A stretch of 64,000 nt of DNA from an uncultured Bacteroidales bacterium (GCA_946626605.1 CAMOUL010000008.1:22616-86615), one strand, 5' to 3'; counted from the first letter of the stretch, positions 51,715 through 62,448 are shown. Notes: a model not told the origin generated them from the letters alone. Numbers and translations: made by a program.

Positions 51715-53964
51715 TTAGTCTTCATCCGGTTCGACGCGTTTCACGTCTTGTATATCTTCTATCTTACGCAGCGCCTTGAGCAGTTCATCCATTTCAGAAC
51801 GGTCATATACATAGATATCCATTCTTCCCCGGAAGATACCGTCTTCGCTGGATATATTGATGGTTCGGATGTTGATATGAAAATCCGTGGTAATGGATTG
51901 CAGCACGCGGATGAACACACCGAACTTATCAATACCTGTTATCTCTATAGTCTCTACGAACGACTGCACACGATGCGTATTCCATGTAGCCGCATAGATT
52001 CGTTTGCCGTAACTGCTCTTGAGCACTTGTGCTTCTTCGCAGTCTATCTTATGAATGTGCATCTTGCCCGTTTCGTCCAGGTAACCCAGTACTTCGTCCC
52101 CGGGTATCGGATGACAACACGGACTGAGCAGATATTCCTTACCCAAGTTCTCATCCGTCAGCACGATATCTTTCGACCCTTTCTTCGGCTTCACGATCTC
52201 TTTCTTCACCGGGTCCAGCGTAGGCGTCTCGATATTCTGCTCCTTCTTTCCGATGAACGGGATATAGGACCGCCAGCCTCGTTTGGGGAAGACGATTTCA
52301 TGGACGTTATCCAAGCGAATCGCTCCCTGGCCTACCTCTAAATAGAACTCGTTGGGCGTCGTTATGTGGTAGTTGTTCAATAATCGTGCCAAAGCCTGAT
52401 CGTGGTTAGCCGCCAGGTCTTTATCCATACTGATCGCATCCTCTACCAGCAACTCACCGTGCTTCATATATTTGCGCTCCTCGCGACGGAAATATTGGTT
52501 CAATCCGTTCTGCGCTTTGGCTGTCACAGCAAAATCCAACCATTCCTTTTGCGGATGTTGACTGTTGGAGGTAAGGATCTCTACCTGGTCGCCTCCCTTC
52601 AGCCGATACGATACGGGCACCAACACATGGTTTACTTTCGCGCCGATACAATGCTCTCCCAACTCCGAGTGAAGCATGAAAGCGAAGTCGATTACCGAGG
52701 AACCTTGCGGCATGGTCTTCAGCTCACCGGCCGGCGTGAAGACAAATACCTCTTGCGCGAACAGGTTTAACTTGAAGTTGCCCAAGAATTCCATTGCGTC
52801 TTTATCGGGGTGCGCCAAGATATCCTTGATTTCCTGCAACCATTTATCGAGCTCCGATTCGTCTTTTTCGCCCGTCTTGTATTTCCAATGCGCGGCGTAT
52901 CCATGTTCGGCTATCTCGTGCATGCGCGTTGTACGAATCTGCACTTCTATCCATTCGCCGTACGAACCCATCACCGTCACATGCAAGGCTTCATATCCGT
53001 TCGCCTTCGGCGTAGAGATCCAGTCGCGGATACGCTCCGGGTGGGGACGATAGATTTCGGTGATTGCCGAGTAGATCATCCAGCACTGGTCTTTCTCGCT
53101 CATGTTATCGTGCGGGTTGAAGATAATACGCACGGCCATCAGGTCATACACGTCTTCAAACGAACACTGCTTGCTAACCATTTTCTTCCAAATCGAATAA
53201 ACGGTCTTGATACGCGCTTTGAGCGTAAAGGTATAGCCCATGTTCGTCAGACGCTCACGAATAGGTTTCGCAAAGGACTCAAAACTCTCGAACTGCTTCT
53301 CCTTAATCGCCTCTAACTTCTCATGGATTTCATTCCAGGTCTCCGGATGCTCGTATTTGAAACTGAGGTCCTCCAACTCTGTTTTGATGGGGAATAAGCC
53401 CAGACGATGGGCCAGCGGGGCATAGATATATTGGGTTTCACCCGCGATCTTATACTGTTTGTTTTTCGGCTGCGCACCTAACGTACGCATGTTATGCAAG
53501 CGATCGGCAATCTTAATCAACACCACCCGGATATCATCGCTGATGGTCAACAGCAGTTTGCGGAAGTTCTCCGCTTGCTCACTGGCCTGATCACCAAACA
53601 CACCTCCGCTGATTTTTGTCAGCCCGCCTACAATCTGGGCGATCTTATCGCCAAACAGACCCGCTATGTCCTCTACCGTGTAATCGGTGTCCTCCACTAC
53701 GTCGTGCAGCAGCGCGGAACAGATACTCGTGCTACCCAAACCAATCTCCTTAACGCATATACGCGCGACAGCAAGAGGATGCATGATATACGGCTCGCCG
53801 CTCAAACGACGAACCCCATAATGCGCCTTGTGCGCGAAATTAAAAGCATGGGTAATAAGCTCCACCTTCTGGCGGTGCGGAGTATGTGCATAGTCGTCTA
53901 ATAACGCCTCAAACTCGCGGCGTATCATCTCTTCTTCGGCCTGTGTGAATTCACTTCCTTGCAT
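51715..53964 (-). CDS. Bifunctional (p)ppGpp synthetase/hydrolase (RelA/SpoT family)
   Basis: 749 residues from the ATG at 53962-53964 (MQGSEFTQAEEEM); four more codons upstream would need a TTG. HD hydrolase domain (ALLHDVVEDTDYTVED), synthetase domain (GYEALHVTVMG and the preceding RDWISTPKANG), TGS domain (VFVFTPAGELKTMPQGS) and a C-terminal ACT domain (EITGIDKFGVFIRVLQSI). It makes and degrades the stringent-response alarmone. Its promoter sits 20 nt upstream. Confidence 0.95.
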   Translation of the reverse strand: MQGSEFTQAEEEMIRREFEALLDDYAHTPHRQKVELITHAFNFAHKAHYGVRRLSGEPYIMHPLAVARICVKEIGLGSTSICSALLHDVVEDTDYTVEDIAGLFGDKIAQIVGGLTKISGGVFGDQASEQAENFRKLLLTISDDIRVVLIKIADRLHNMRTLGAQPKNKQYKIAGETQYIYAPLAHRLGLFPIKTELEDLSFKYEHPETWNEIHEKLEAIKEKQFESFESFAKPIRERLTNMGYTFTLKARIKTVYSIWKKMVSKQCSFEDVYDLMAVRIIFNPHDNMSEKDQCWMIYSAITEIYRPHPERIRDWISTPKANGYEALHVTVMGSYGEWIEVQIRTTRMHEIAEHGYAAHWKYKTGEKDESELDKWLQEIKDILAHPDKDAMEFLGNFKLNLFAQEVFVFTPAGELKTMPQGSSVIDFAFMLHSELGEHCIGAKVNHVLVPVSYRLKGGDQVEILTSNSQHPQKEWLDFAVTAKAQNGLNQYFRREERKYMKHGELLVEDAISMDKDLAANHDQALARLLNNYHITTPNEFYLEVGQGAIRLDNVHEIVFPKRGWRSYIPFIGKKEQNIETPTLDPVKKEIVKPKKGSKDIVLTDENLGKEYLLSPCCHPIPGDEVLGYLDETGKMHIHKIDCEEAQVLKSSYGKRIYAATWNTHRVQSFVETIEITGIDKFGVFIRVLQSITTDFHINIRTINISSEDGIFRGRMDIYVYDRSEMDELLKALRKIEDIQDVKRVEPDED

Positions 53965-53984
53965 AAACGTACTCAAACAACGCG

Positions 53985-54015
53985 CAAAATTACAAAAAAT
54001 ATTTTATATACGCAA
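53985..54015 (-). promoter_or_regulatory. Promoter for the RelA/SpoT gene
   Basis: Minus strand TTG (54013-54015), 20 nt, TAATTTTG (53985-53992); 20 nt to the ATG. Confidence 0.8.
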
Positions 54016-54107
54016 GTGCGCACGCATAAAAAATAAAAAAAACACGCAAAATGGCATATTTTTTGTTTTCCGAAGGGTGGAAACTTTCCGCTTTCAACTT
54101 TTTGTTG

Positions 54108-54115
54108 TAATTTTG
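54108..54115 (+). promoter_or_regulatory. -7 element for the amidase gene
   Basis: TAATTTTG, 22 nt before the ATG; the matching -33 is weak (TTTCC near 54085). Confidence 0.5.
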
Positions 54116-54137
54116 CAAACGATTAAATTGGCTTATT

Positions 54138-55226
54138 ATGCAAAAGTACCTATATTTACTTCTTTTGCTGCTTTGCATGCCATTGATGGCAGTGGAGCAT
54201 ACCTATACCTTAGTGCTGGATGCCGGTCACGGAGGAAAAGACCCCGGAGCGGTAGGACGTTTCTCTAAAGAGAAAGACCTGAACTTGAAACTGGCGCTGA
54301 AGGTCGGCGAACTGATAAGTGCCCAATATCCCGATGTCAAGGTGGTTTACACTCGTTCGACGGATGTTTTTATTCCCTTGCAAGAACGCGCGGATATTGC
54401 CAATAAGAATAATGCCGACCTCTTCATCTCGATTCATACCAACTCGTCCGAGTCGAAGAAACCCTGCGGTGTGGAGACCTTCATCTTGGGTACCGACCGA
54501 CTGGAGGCAAACTTGGAAGTGGCGATGCGAGAGAACGCTGTGATGAAGCTGGAGGATGACTATCAAACCACGTACCAAGGTTTTGACCCGAATTCCATTG
54601 ATTCGTATATCATGTTCGAACTGATGCAGAACAGTTATATGGATCAGTCGCTCCAGATGGCGGAGCAAGTACAACGCCGTTTTGTAGGACATCTCAACCG
54701 CGAGGACAGAGGTGTACGTCAGGCCGCTTTCTGGGTGCTGCTGAAGACCGCTTGTCCGTCTATTCTCTTTGAGATGGGTTTCATCTCCAATCCGGAGGAA
54801 GAGAAATACCTGAACCAGAATGCCTCTATCGCCCAGATGGCGAATGCCATCGTAAACGCGTTCGGGGCATATTCGCGCAAGCAGAAAAAAGAAGTAAGCG
54901 AGACACCGAATGTGCAGGATATCATTCAGCAGGCTGAGCAAGCCAAGGAAGAGAAAGCCAAGGCAGCAGAGCAACCTGTGGCTCCCGTGCAACCAGAGCC
55001 GAAGAAAGAGTTGACTACCTATTATGCTATTCAGATATGTGCCGCCAAGAACCCCATGGATCCTTCCGATCCCAGACTCAAAGGTGTGGAATGCGATACG
55101 ATCATGGTGCGCGAATGGGTTAAGTACTATACGGCGAAGAATACCGACCGCGATAAAGTGGCGGAAAAACTGCCGGAATACAAAAAATATTTCCCCGATT
55201 GTTGGATTATTAAATTTGAACGATAA
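54138..55226 (+). CDS. N-acetylmuramoyl-L-alanine amidase (Amidase_3, AmiC-like)
   Basis: 362 residues with a signal peptide (LLCMPLMAVE). Zinc-dependent Amidase_3 domain: LVLDAGHGGKDPGAVG (first His), ISIHTNSSE (second His) and the catalytic Glu in LFEMGFISNPEEE. It cleaves the amide between muramic acid and the stem peptide, for daughter-cell separation. A charged linker rich in E/K/A leads to a C-terminal SPOR-like domain (TTYYAIQICAAKNP), which would target it to denuded glycan at the septum. Its stop overlaps the MCE start (TAATG). Confidence 0.93.
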   Translation: MQKYLYLLLLLLCMPLMAVEHTYTLVLDAGHGGKDPGAVGRFSKEKDLNLKLALKVGELISAQYPDVKVVYTRSTDVFIPLQERADIANKNNADLFISIHTNSSESKKPCGVETFILGTDRLEANLEVAMRENAVMKLEDDYQTTYQGFDPNSIDSYIMFELMQNSYMDQSLQMAEQVQRRFVGHLNREDRGVRQAAFWVLLKTACPSILFEMGFISNPEEEKYLNQNASIAQMANAIVNAFGAYSRKQKKEVSETPNVQDIIQQAEQAKEEKAKAAEQPVAPVQPEPKKELTTYYAIQICAAKNPMDPSDPRLKGVECDTIMVREWVKYYTAKNTDRDKVAEKLPEYKKYFPDCWIIKFER

Positions 55227-56134
55227 TGAAATATGCGAGAGAAATAAAGGTCGGCGTACTGGCAGCTGTTTGCTTGTTCCTCCTTTTCTTCGGTTTTAAT
55301 TTCCTTAAGGGTAAGAATATCTTTTCCCCTACCAATTCGTATCATGGCATTTATGCCCATTTACATGGCTTGGAAGAGCAGGCTGCCGTGTATGTGTGCG
55401 GACATAAAGTGGGTCAGGTGAATGCCATTCACTACGACTTCACGCGCGACAGCGCCTTTATTGTAGATATCTCCATTAACAAAGATATTGCTTTACCGCA
55501 AGGCACGACTATGGCGCTTATCCCGGATGGACTCTTGGGCGGTGTGGCTGTGGAACTGCAATTACCTCAATCTACACCCTCTAATGACCAAGCACCTATA
55601 GAGAAAGGCTCCTACCTCTCTACCACTTATGTGCCGAGCCTGATGGAGAGTTTGCAGAGCGAATTGTTGGCGAAGGTGTCAGCGGCGGTAGAAGATGTGG
55701 ATTCGCTTGTGGCGGAACTGAAGATGCAGGTGGAAGGCGATCATATCAAACAATCGCTGGCGAACGTACATCGTATCTCCAATGATCTGACGAATGTTTC
55801 TTCCGGTCTGCGCTCCATGATGGCGCATCAAGTACCGGCAATCTTGAATAATGCCGATACCGCCGTAGCGGACCTTAAGACCGTGGTAGCTGATGTGAAA
55901 AGAGCCGATATCCACGCCACTATTGCGCGCGTAGATACAGCTATCGATGGTGTGAATGCCGTCATCGCAGATGTGCGCTCTCAAGAGGGTACGCTCGGTA
56001 AACTCATGTATGATAAATCGCTCTATAATCACATCGATGCTGCCGTTATTTCGGCCGACTCTCTGCTTGTTGACCTGAAGGCGCACCCAAAGCGATATGT
56101 CCATTTCTCCGTTTTCGGGAAAAAAGATAAATAA
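55226..56134 (+). CDS. MlaD/MCE-domain protein
   Basis: 302 residues. One N-terminal membrane anchor (KVGVLAAVCLFLLFFGFNFL) and one MCE domain (YHGIYAHLHGLEEQAAVYVCG, then LPQGTTMALIPDGLLGG), then a helical tail. MCE proteins carry phospholipids between the membranes with an MlaE/MlaF-type ABC complex, which is not encoded here. Translationally coupled to the amidase gene by a 1-nt overlap, an arrangement that recurs in this phylum. Confidence 0.92.
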   Translation: MKYAREIKVGVLAAVCLFLLFFGFNFLKGKNIFSPTNSYHGIYAHLHGLEEQAAVYVCGHKVGQVNAIHYDFTRDSAFIVDISINKDIALPQGTTMALIPDGLLGGVAVELQLPQSTPSNDQAPIEKGSYLSTTYVPSLMESLQSELLAKVSAAVEDVDSLVAELKMQVEGDHIKQSLANVHRISNDLTNVSSGLRSMMAHQVPAILNNADTAVADLKTVVADVKRADIHATIARVDTAIDGVNAVIADVRSQEGTLGKLMYDKSLYNHIDAAVISADSLLVDLKAHPKRYVHFSVFGKKDK

Positions 56135-56207
56135 AATGCTCAAAACAGGCGTGAAACACGTGTTCCGCTGTTTGTATATTTTCTAAATAGCAAAAAAATA
56201 ATTCTAT

Positions 56208-56246
56208 GCGTAATGCCTTGTGTTTTCGGGGCATTACGCTATTTTT
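56208..56246 (+). terminator. Terminator after the MCE gene
   Basis: GCGTAATGCC, 12-nt loop, GGCATTACGC (10-bp perfect stem), then TATTTTTT. Confidence 0.85.
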
Positions 56247-56409
56247 TATCAAAAAAATGCTACTAACTATTGCAAATACGGAAAGTGCTGTAAATCAGTT
56301 AGTTACATGTTGATAACTTTCGTAAGTTGCTGAATTTCAGTTATTTACACCTAACTTATTGAAAATACGCAAGTTACGAGTATGGGCAAAAACAGGTGAT
56401 TTAAAAAAA

Positions 56410-56441
56410 TTTGGTTATATCAAAAAAAAGCAGTACCTTTG
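56410..56441 (+). promoter_or_regulatory. Promoter for dnaA
   Basis: TTTG 56410-56413, 20 nt, TACCTTTG 56434-56441; ATG 20 nt further. Confidence 0.8.
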
Positions 56442-56461
56442 CACTCGATTTCGACTAAAAA

Positions 56462-57820
56462 ATGCAACAAACACTCTTACAACAATGGGCTCAATGTCAG
56501 ACCATTTTGGCTGACAACATGACAAGCAGCGCTTACCAGACATGGTTCGCGCCGATTGTGCCTTTGCAGTTCGCGGAGGGCGTGTTGGTGTTGCAGGTGA
56601 AATCGCAATTTGTAGCGGAGTATATCGAAGAGAATTATATTCCTTTATTATCGTCCGCGATCTACCGCGTGTTTGGTCAAGGCACCCGTCTGGAGTACCG
56701 TGTGTTGATTGATTCGGCTTCCGGTGCTACTACGAATCTGCCTTCTAACGGTTCGACGGTTCAGAACAACGCTAATCGCAATGCTAAGCAGGATTTCGAA
56801 TCGCAGTTGAATGGTTTATATACTTTCGATACCTTCATTGCCGGTCTTCCTAATAAATTAGCGCGCACGGCGGGTCTGGCTATTGCTAAACAACCGGGCT
56901 ATACGGCTTTCAACCCCTTGTTCATCTACGGTGGTAGTGGGGTAGGTAAGACTCACTTGGCAAACGCGATCGGTCATCAAGTACAGGCGCTCTTCCCGCA
57001 GGCGCGCGTGCTATACGTGAGCGCAAATACCTTTAAATTACAATATCAGGATGCTACGAAATGCAATCGCATTCCCGATTTCCTGAATTTCTATCAGTCG
57101 GTAGACGTTCTGATTGTAGATGATATCCAGTATTTTGCTGGTTTGAAGGGTACGCAAGACACCTTCTTCCATATCTTCAATTACTTGCAGCAGAGCCGCA
57201 AGCAGTTGATTCTTACCTCCGATAGACCACCGGTAGAGTTGAAGGATATCGAGGAGCGTCTGCTCACCCGTTTTAAATGGGGTTTGGCGGCGGAGATTCA
57301 GAAACCCGATTACCAGTTGCGTCGTGATATCTTAGTATCGAAGATGCGTCGCGATGGTATCACCTTGAGTGAGGATGTAGTGGATTTTATTGCACAGAAC
57401 GTGCGCGAGTCCGTGCGTGACTTGGAAGGTGTGCTCGCTTCCCTCTTAGCGCACTCCACGCTGACAGACAAAGAAATCGACTTGGCTTTGGCGGAGAAAG
57501 TAGTGAGTCATATCGTGCTTATCCAACCGCGTATGGTGACCGTAGAGGACGTGATAAGCAAGGTAACCAAGCACTACAGCTTGCCGGATAAAGCCTTGTC
57601 GGCGCAGAACCGCTCGCGCGAGGTTTCGCAAGCGCGTCATATTGCTATTTATTTATGCAAGCAGTTGACCAACTGTTCACTCAATGAGATTGGACAGAAG
57701 ATGGGCCATCGTTCTCATGCTACCGTGCTTCACTCGGTATCGCTCATTAAAGAGCAAATAGAGTTTGATGCCGTGCTTCGTCAGCAGGTAAGCCAATTGG
57801 AAAAATCGCTGATTAGTTAA
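56462..57820 (+). CDS. dnaA: Chromosomal replication initiator protein DnaA
   Basis: 452 residues. Domain I (QWAQCQTILADNMTSSAYQTWF), short linker, AAA+ domain with Walker A GGSGVGKTHLANAIG and Walker B VDVLIVDDIQYF, and C-terminal DNA-binding domain IV with the signature GHRSHATVLHS. It opens the origin for replication. It stands alone with its own promoter and shares a bidirectional terminator with groEL. Confidence 0.97.
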   Translation: MQQTLLQQWAQCQTILADNMTSSAYQTWFAPIVPLQFAEGVLVLQVKSQFVAEYIEENYIPLLSSAIYRVFGQGTRLEYRVLIDSASGATTNLPSNGSTVQNNANRNAKQDFESQLNGLYTFDTFIAGLPNKLARTAGLAIAKQPGYTAFNPLFIYGGSGVGKTHLANAIGHQVQALFPQARVLYVSANTFKLQYQDATKCNRIPDFLNFYQSVDVLIVDDIQYFAGLKGTQDTFFHIFNYLQQSRKQLILTSDRPPVELKDIEERLLTRFKWGLAAEIQKPDYQLRRDILVSKMRRDGITLSEDVVDFIAQNVRESVRDLEGVLASLLAHSTLTDKEIDLALAEKVVSHIVLIQPRMVTVEDVISKVTKHYSLPDKALSAQNRSREVSQARHIAIYLCKQLTNCSLNEIGQKMGHRSHATVLHSVSLIKEQIEFDAVLRQQVSQLEKSLIS

Positions 57821-57847
57821 AATCAGAGATAGTAAATCAAAAAAAGC

Positions 57848-57877
57848 AAAAAAAAAGGCACCACGGTGCCTTTTTTT
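57848..57877. terminator. Bidirectional terminator between dnaA and groEL
   Basis: AAAAAAAGGCACC, two-base centre AC, GGTGCCTTTTTTT; symmetrical, so it works for both converging genes. Confidence 0.9.
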
Positions 57878-57878
57878 A

Positions 57879-59544
<1,666 letters not shown>

Positions 59545-59545
<1 letters not shown>

Positions 59546-59820
59546 TATTTGATTATGGCAAGAACGTCGTTCTGCCTCATAATCAAATATTTCTCGCCTT
59601 CGAGTTCGAGTTCCGTGCCGGCATATTTACCGTACAGCACTTGGTCACCGGCTTTGAGAACCATTGCCTCGTCTTTTGTGCCTTCGCCTACGGCGAGAAC
59701 CTCACCGCGTAACGGTTTTTCTTTCGCACTATCCGGAATGATGATACCTCCGACAGTCTTCTCTTCTGCAGCTGCGGGCTTGATCAGCACGCGGTCTGCT
59801 AATGGTTGAATCTTACTCAT
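59545..59820 (-). CDS. groS: Co-chaperonin GroES
   Basis: 91 residues from the ATG at 59818-59820 ([16 protein letters not shown]). Typical GroES: mobile-loop region [14 protein letters not shown] and the [14 protein letters not shown] beta core. The open frame extends further upstream but the conserved protein begins here. It caps the GroEL ring. Confidence 0.97.
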
Positions 59821-59876
59821 AGTATTTTGTTGTTTTAAATTTGAATCAATTTTCACTTCAATACGCTTCAACTTCT

Positions 59877-59909
59877 ATGCCAAAGGCATTCGGTCTGCCA
59901 AAATGGCAG
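59877..59909. promoter_or_regulatory. Two triloop palindromes before groES, candidate heat-shock operator
   Basis: ATGCC-AAA-GGCAT (59877-59889) and CTGCCA-AAA-TGGCAG (59895-59909), both perfect, spaced 18 nt. Related words lie before dnaK. Confidence 0.6.
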
Positions 59910-60001
59910 ATTTGCCTGTGGAGATACGGTAAAAACGGCCAATTATGCATTATTATGACGATTATTTTTATTAAATTTTTGCAAGTATGCAAAAAATGTT
60001 G

Positions 60002-60009
60002 TACTTTTG
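60002..60009 (+). promoter_or_regulatory. -7 element of the ubiE promoter
   Basis: TACTTTTG with TTTTTG about 20 nt upstream (59976-59981). The ATG begins only 10 nt after it, so the leader is a few bases at most. Confidence 0.7.
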
Positions 60010-60018
60010 CAGTCTCTT

Positions 60019-60711
60019 ATGGAAGAAAAACAACAAATAGGTCAACTCTTTGACCGAATTGCCGGTACATATGATGGCTTGAATCATGGTCTGTCGATGA
60101 ATACCGACCGTCGATGGCGTCGGAAGACAGTGAAGTGTATGCCTGAAGCAGAGCACGTGTTAGATGTAGCCATTGGAACGGCAGATCTGACGATTGAGAT
60201 GTTGCGAAAAGGGAAAGCTCTGCATGTAACCGGTATTGATTTATCGGATAACATGATGGCGATAGGAAAGTCGAAAGTAGAAAGTAGAAAGTGGAAAGAT
60301 CGGGTAGAATTTGTGCATGGCAATGCGCAATCCATGCCGTTTGAAGAGGCTTCGTTCGATGGTGTGACCTGTGCGTTTGGGTGCAGGAATTTCCAGAATT
60401 TAGATGAAGGACTGCAGGAGATGTATCGGGTACTCAAACCCGGTGGACAAGTGACGATCTTGGAGTTCTCTTATCCTTCTAACCGACTCGTGCGAGCGAT
60501 GTATGACCTCTATTTCTCACATATTTTGCCTACGATAGGTCGTATCGTCAGTCGCGATAAGACGGCTTATACGTATCTCAACAAGAGCGTGAAGCATTTC
60601 TGCTGGGGAGATGAGTTTGTCAAGCATCTATTAGATGCCGGATTTGCCGATACTTCGTATAAAAACCTCTCTTTCGGCATAGCCATGATCTATACAGCAA
60701 AAAAATCATAA
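60019..60711 (+). CDS. ubiE: Demethylmenaquinone methyltransferase (UbiE/MenG)
   Basis: 230 residues from the ATG at 60019 (MEEKQQIGQLFDRIAGTYDGLN). SAM-binding VLDVAIGTADLTIEML, then CAFGCRNFQNLDEGLQEMYRVLKPGG and the C-terminal SFGIAMIYTAKK. It makes menaquinone, the respiratory quinone of this group. A TTG in frame 12 nt earlier lies inside the promoter and is not used. Residues after IDLSDNMMAIGKSKVESRKWKD are encoded by an AAAGTAG heptanucleotide tract (60267-60301), which seems to replace rather than add residues. Confidence 0.93.
   Translation: MEEKQQIGQLFDRIAGTYDGLNHGLSMNTDRRWRRKTVKCMPEAEHVLDVAIGTADLTIEMLRKGKALHVTGIDLSDNMMAIGKSKVESRKWKDRVEFVHGNAQSMPFEEASFDGVTCAFGCRNFQNLDEGLQEMYRVLKPGGQVTILEFSYPSNRLVRAMYDLYFSHILPTIGRIVSRDKTAYTYLNKSVKHFCWGDEFVKHLLDAGFADTSYKNLSFGIAMIYTAKKS
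60267..60301. repeat. Heptanucleotide tract AAAGTAG inside ubiE
   Basis: AAAGTCG, AAAGTAG, AAAGTAG, AAAGTGG, AAAGATC, translated in frame as part of KSKVESRKWKDR. Confidence 0.85.
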
Positions 60712-60739
60712 ATCAAGAATCATAAATCAAAAATCAAAT

Positions 60740-61048
60740 ATGGTAAAGCACATTATTCTTTGGAAACTTCGTTCGGAGTTAAGCGCTGCAGAAAAGCGCG
60801 AGAAATCAATCGCAATCAAGGCCGGTTTGGAAGGACTGAAAGGTCAAGTGCCCGGTTTGTTGGATATCCACGTTCAGATTGACGGAGTCTTGGAGACCAG
60901 TAATGCCGATCTCATGTTGGATTCTACCCTGGATAGCTTTGAGAGCCTCAAGGGATACGCCGTGCACCCCGCACATGTGGCGGTTGCGAATGGGGTTGTA
61001 AGACCGAATACGGAAATCAGAACGTGCCTCGATTTTCAGATCGATTAA
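60740..61048 (+). CDS. Dabb-family (stress-responsive A/B barrel) protein
   Basis: 102 residues, the usual single-domain size. MVKHIILWKLRSEL and the C-terminal YAVHPAHVAVANGVV with the conserved His-Pro match the family, a dimeric ferredoxin-like barrel. Biochemical role unknown. It follows ubiE after a 28-nt heptanucleotide-like tract (ATCAAAA/ATCATAA) and is probably co-transcribed. Its stop overlaps the end of the convergent outer-membrane gene by 4 nt. Confidence 0.88.
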   Translation: MVKHIILWKLRSELSAAEKREKSIAIKAGLEGLKGQVPGLLDIHVQIDGVLETSNADLMLDSTLDSFESLKGYAVHPAHVAVANGVVRPNTEIRTCLDFQID

Positions 61049-61986
61049 CGTCTGCGAGGATTATAATAGTTATTCAGGATACGGCAATGGTCGCAATTAG
61101 ACCAGCGGTATGAGATACTGATACCGAACTCGAACCATCCATCGTTCCAGTGGATGTGCTCGTCGCCGTAACGATCCGTCCATTTACCGAAACTGTTACC
61201 CAAGGCCACTCCGTCGCTGTTCTGCGAAGGAGCCAATGGAAATGCATCCAGGTTCATATAATGGGTATCGATAAGGCCTTCCTGCACCATTGCATGGATA
61301 CTCAGCATCCACGAGTCGGTCAAACGCCAACTCCAACCCAGACCTAACTGAACCATCGGCAGCAAACCGTATGTGCTACCGCGAAGCGGCGTGCGTACTT
61401 TCTGTCCATTCACACGAGCGTAGTAGTAGAACTCATACTCCGTGATGATACTGGCCGTTAATGCAATACCGCCGTAAAGGAAGAATCCGGCACGGTTGAA
61501 CGGATAGTACTCGACGCCTACCGCAGGTTGAACAAAGATCGATTTGAACTTACGATAGTCATCGCGCGGCTCTGCCAGACTCTTGAACTTCAACTCGTTG
61601 TTACCATGCAACGTACCGCCCATTAAGGAGAAACGCATGTTACAATGGTTACCGGCCGGCAGAGTATAAGCAAACGAGACACCGCCACCCAGACTGAAGT
61701 TGTTCATGTTCCAACCTCCATTGAATGCGATACCCTCGTTATCTACGTCTCCGAAGAAATATAAAGCAGAAACATTAAGCGTCACACCATGCGATACGAA
61801 ATAATTTCGCATCGAATACAAACCTGAATTACGGTTTTGCTTCGACCCCCAAACAATACGAGGCTTGCTATACCGATTCGTATTGTATTTGTTACTATTC
61901 GTGCGCGCGGAAAGTGGCAACGAAGCCGCTAAGAAAAGTCCTACAAAAAATAGTGCAATATGCGTGCGAAATTTCATGGTACTCAT
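61045..61986 (-). CDS. Outer-membrane beta-barrel protein of unknown function
   Basis: 313 residues; signal peptide (FLAASLPLSA) and alternating hydrophobic beta strands throughout, for example GVTLNVSALYFFGDVD and FSLGGGVSFAYTLPAG. It resembles small porin-like or DUF6089-type barrels in this phylum. The start is ATG 61986 or the ATG three codons later (MKFRTH). Function unknown. Confidence 0.8.
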   Translation of the reverse strand: MSTMKFRTHIALFFVGLFLAASLPLSARTNSNKYNTNRYSKPRIVWGSKQNRNSGLYSMRNYFVSHGVTLNVSALYFFGDVDNEGIAFNGGWNMNNFSLGGGVSFAYTLPAGNHCNMRFSLMGGTLHGNNELKFKSLAEPRDDYRKFKSIFVQPAVGVEYYPFNRAGFFLYGGIALTASIITEYEFYYYARVNGQKVRTPLRGSTYGLLPMVQLGLGWSWRLTDSWMLSIHAMVQEGLIDTHYMNLDAFPLAPSQNSDGVALGNSFGKWTDRYGDEHIHWNDGWFEFGISISYRWSNCDHCRILNNYYNPRRR

Positions 61987-62117
61987 CTAACCCATTCAAA
62001 CCGAGTGCAAAGGTACTAAAAATTTTTCATTCACGCAAATATTTATGCATTTTTTTACAAAAAAATGTAAAATTAACAAAAAAACACAAAAAAACCTGCG
62101 AATTGCAGGCTTTTTCT

Positions 62118-62137
62118 GTAGTGCTACCCGGACTCGA
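62118..62137. repeat. Copy of the tRNA-Glu 3' end
   Basis: GTAGTGCTACCCGGACTCGA is identical to 62253-62272, which covers the T-arm and acceptor 3' half of the tRNA. Between the copies lie triloop words ATTCC-GAG-GGAT (62140) and ATTCC-GTA-GGAAT (62158) and a T-arm-like GGTTACGAGTCC. Confidence 0.8.
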
Positions 62138-62224
62138 GAATTCCGAGGGATAAGAAAATTCCGTAGGAATAATCGACAGAGCGTAGCGGCGGAGAACCCC
62201 CGGTTACGAGTCCGTATATGTAGC

Positions 62225-62251
62225 AAAAAGGAACCCGCAAGGTTCCTTTTT
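62225..62251 (-). terminator. Terminator of tRNA-Glu
   Basis: AAAAAGGAACC, CGCAA loop, GGTTCCTTTTT; begins 2 nt past the tRNA 3' end. Confidence 0.85.
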
Positions 62252-62253
62252 AG

Positions 62254-62327
62254 TAGTGCTACCCGGACTCGAACCGGGGTTTACGGCGTGAGAGGCCGTT
62301 GTCCTAGGCCACTAGACGATAGCACCC
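62254..62327 (-). tRNA. tRNA-Glu (anticodon CTC)
   Basis: Minus strand. Acceptor GGTGCTA pairs with TAGCACT (one G-T wobble); D-arm TCTAGTGGCCTAGGA; anticodon stem ACGGC/GCCGT with loop CTCTCAC giving anticodon CTC; T-arm CCCGGTTCGAGTCCGGG. CCA is not encoded. No partner tRNA gene is adjacent. Confidence 0.93.
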
Positions 62328-62448
62328 TATTGCTCTTCGAACGAAAGCAGGTGCAAAAGTACTGCTTTTTTTTGACATGACCAAATTTTTTACAAAAAAA
62401 ATGCACTTTGACATGCATTTTTTTGATTATTGGTGCTAAAAATGGGTT

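Larger units (their letters stand above)
56135..56461. other. Gap before dnaA, weak origin candidates
   Basis: AT-rich, no gene. Holds the terminator at 56208 and one DnaA-box-like word TGTTGATAA (56308-56316) with a weaker TTATTTACA (56341-56349). Two boxes are too few to call an origin. Confidence 0.25.

Noticed and set aside
56135..56461. Replication origin before dnaA
   Set aside because: Only one good and one weak DnaA-box-like word are visible and there is no box cluster; origin calling needs GC-skew over the chromosome.
59821..60018. CIRCE (HrcA operator) before groES
   Set aside because: No TTAGCACTC-N9-GAGTGCTAA pattern occurs here or before dnaK.
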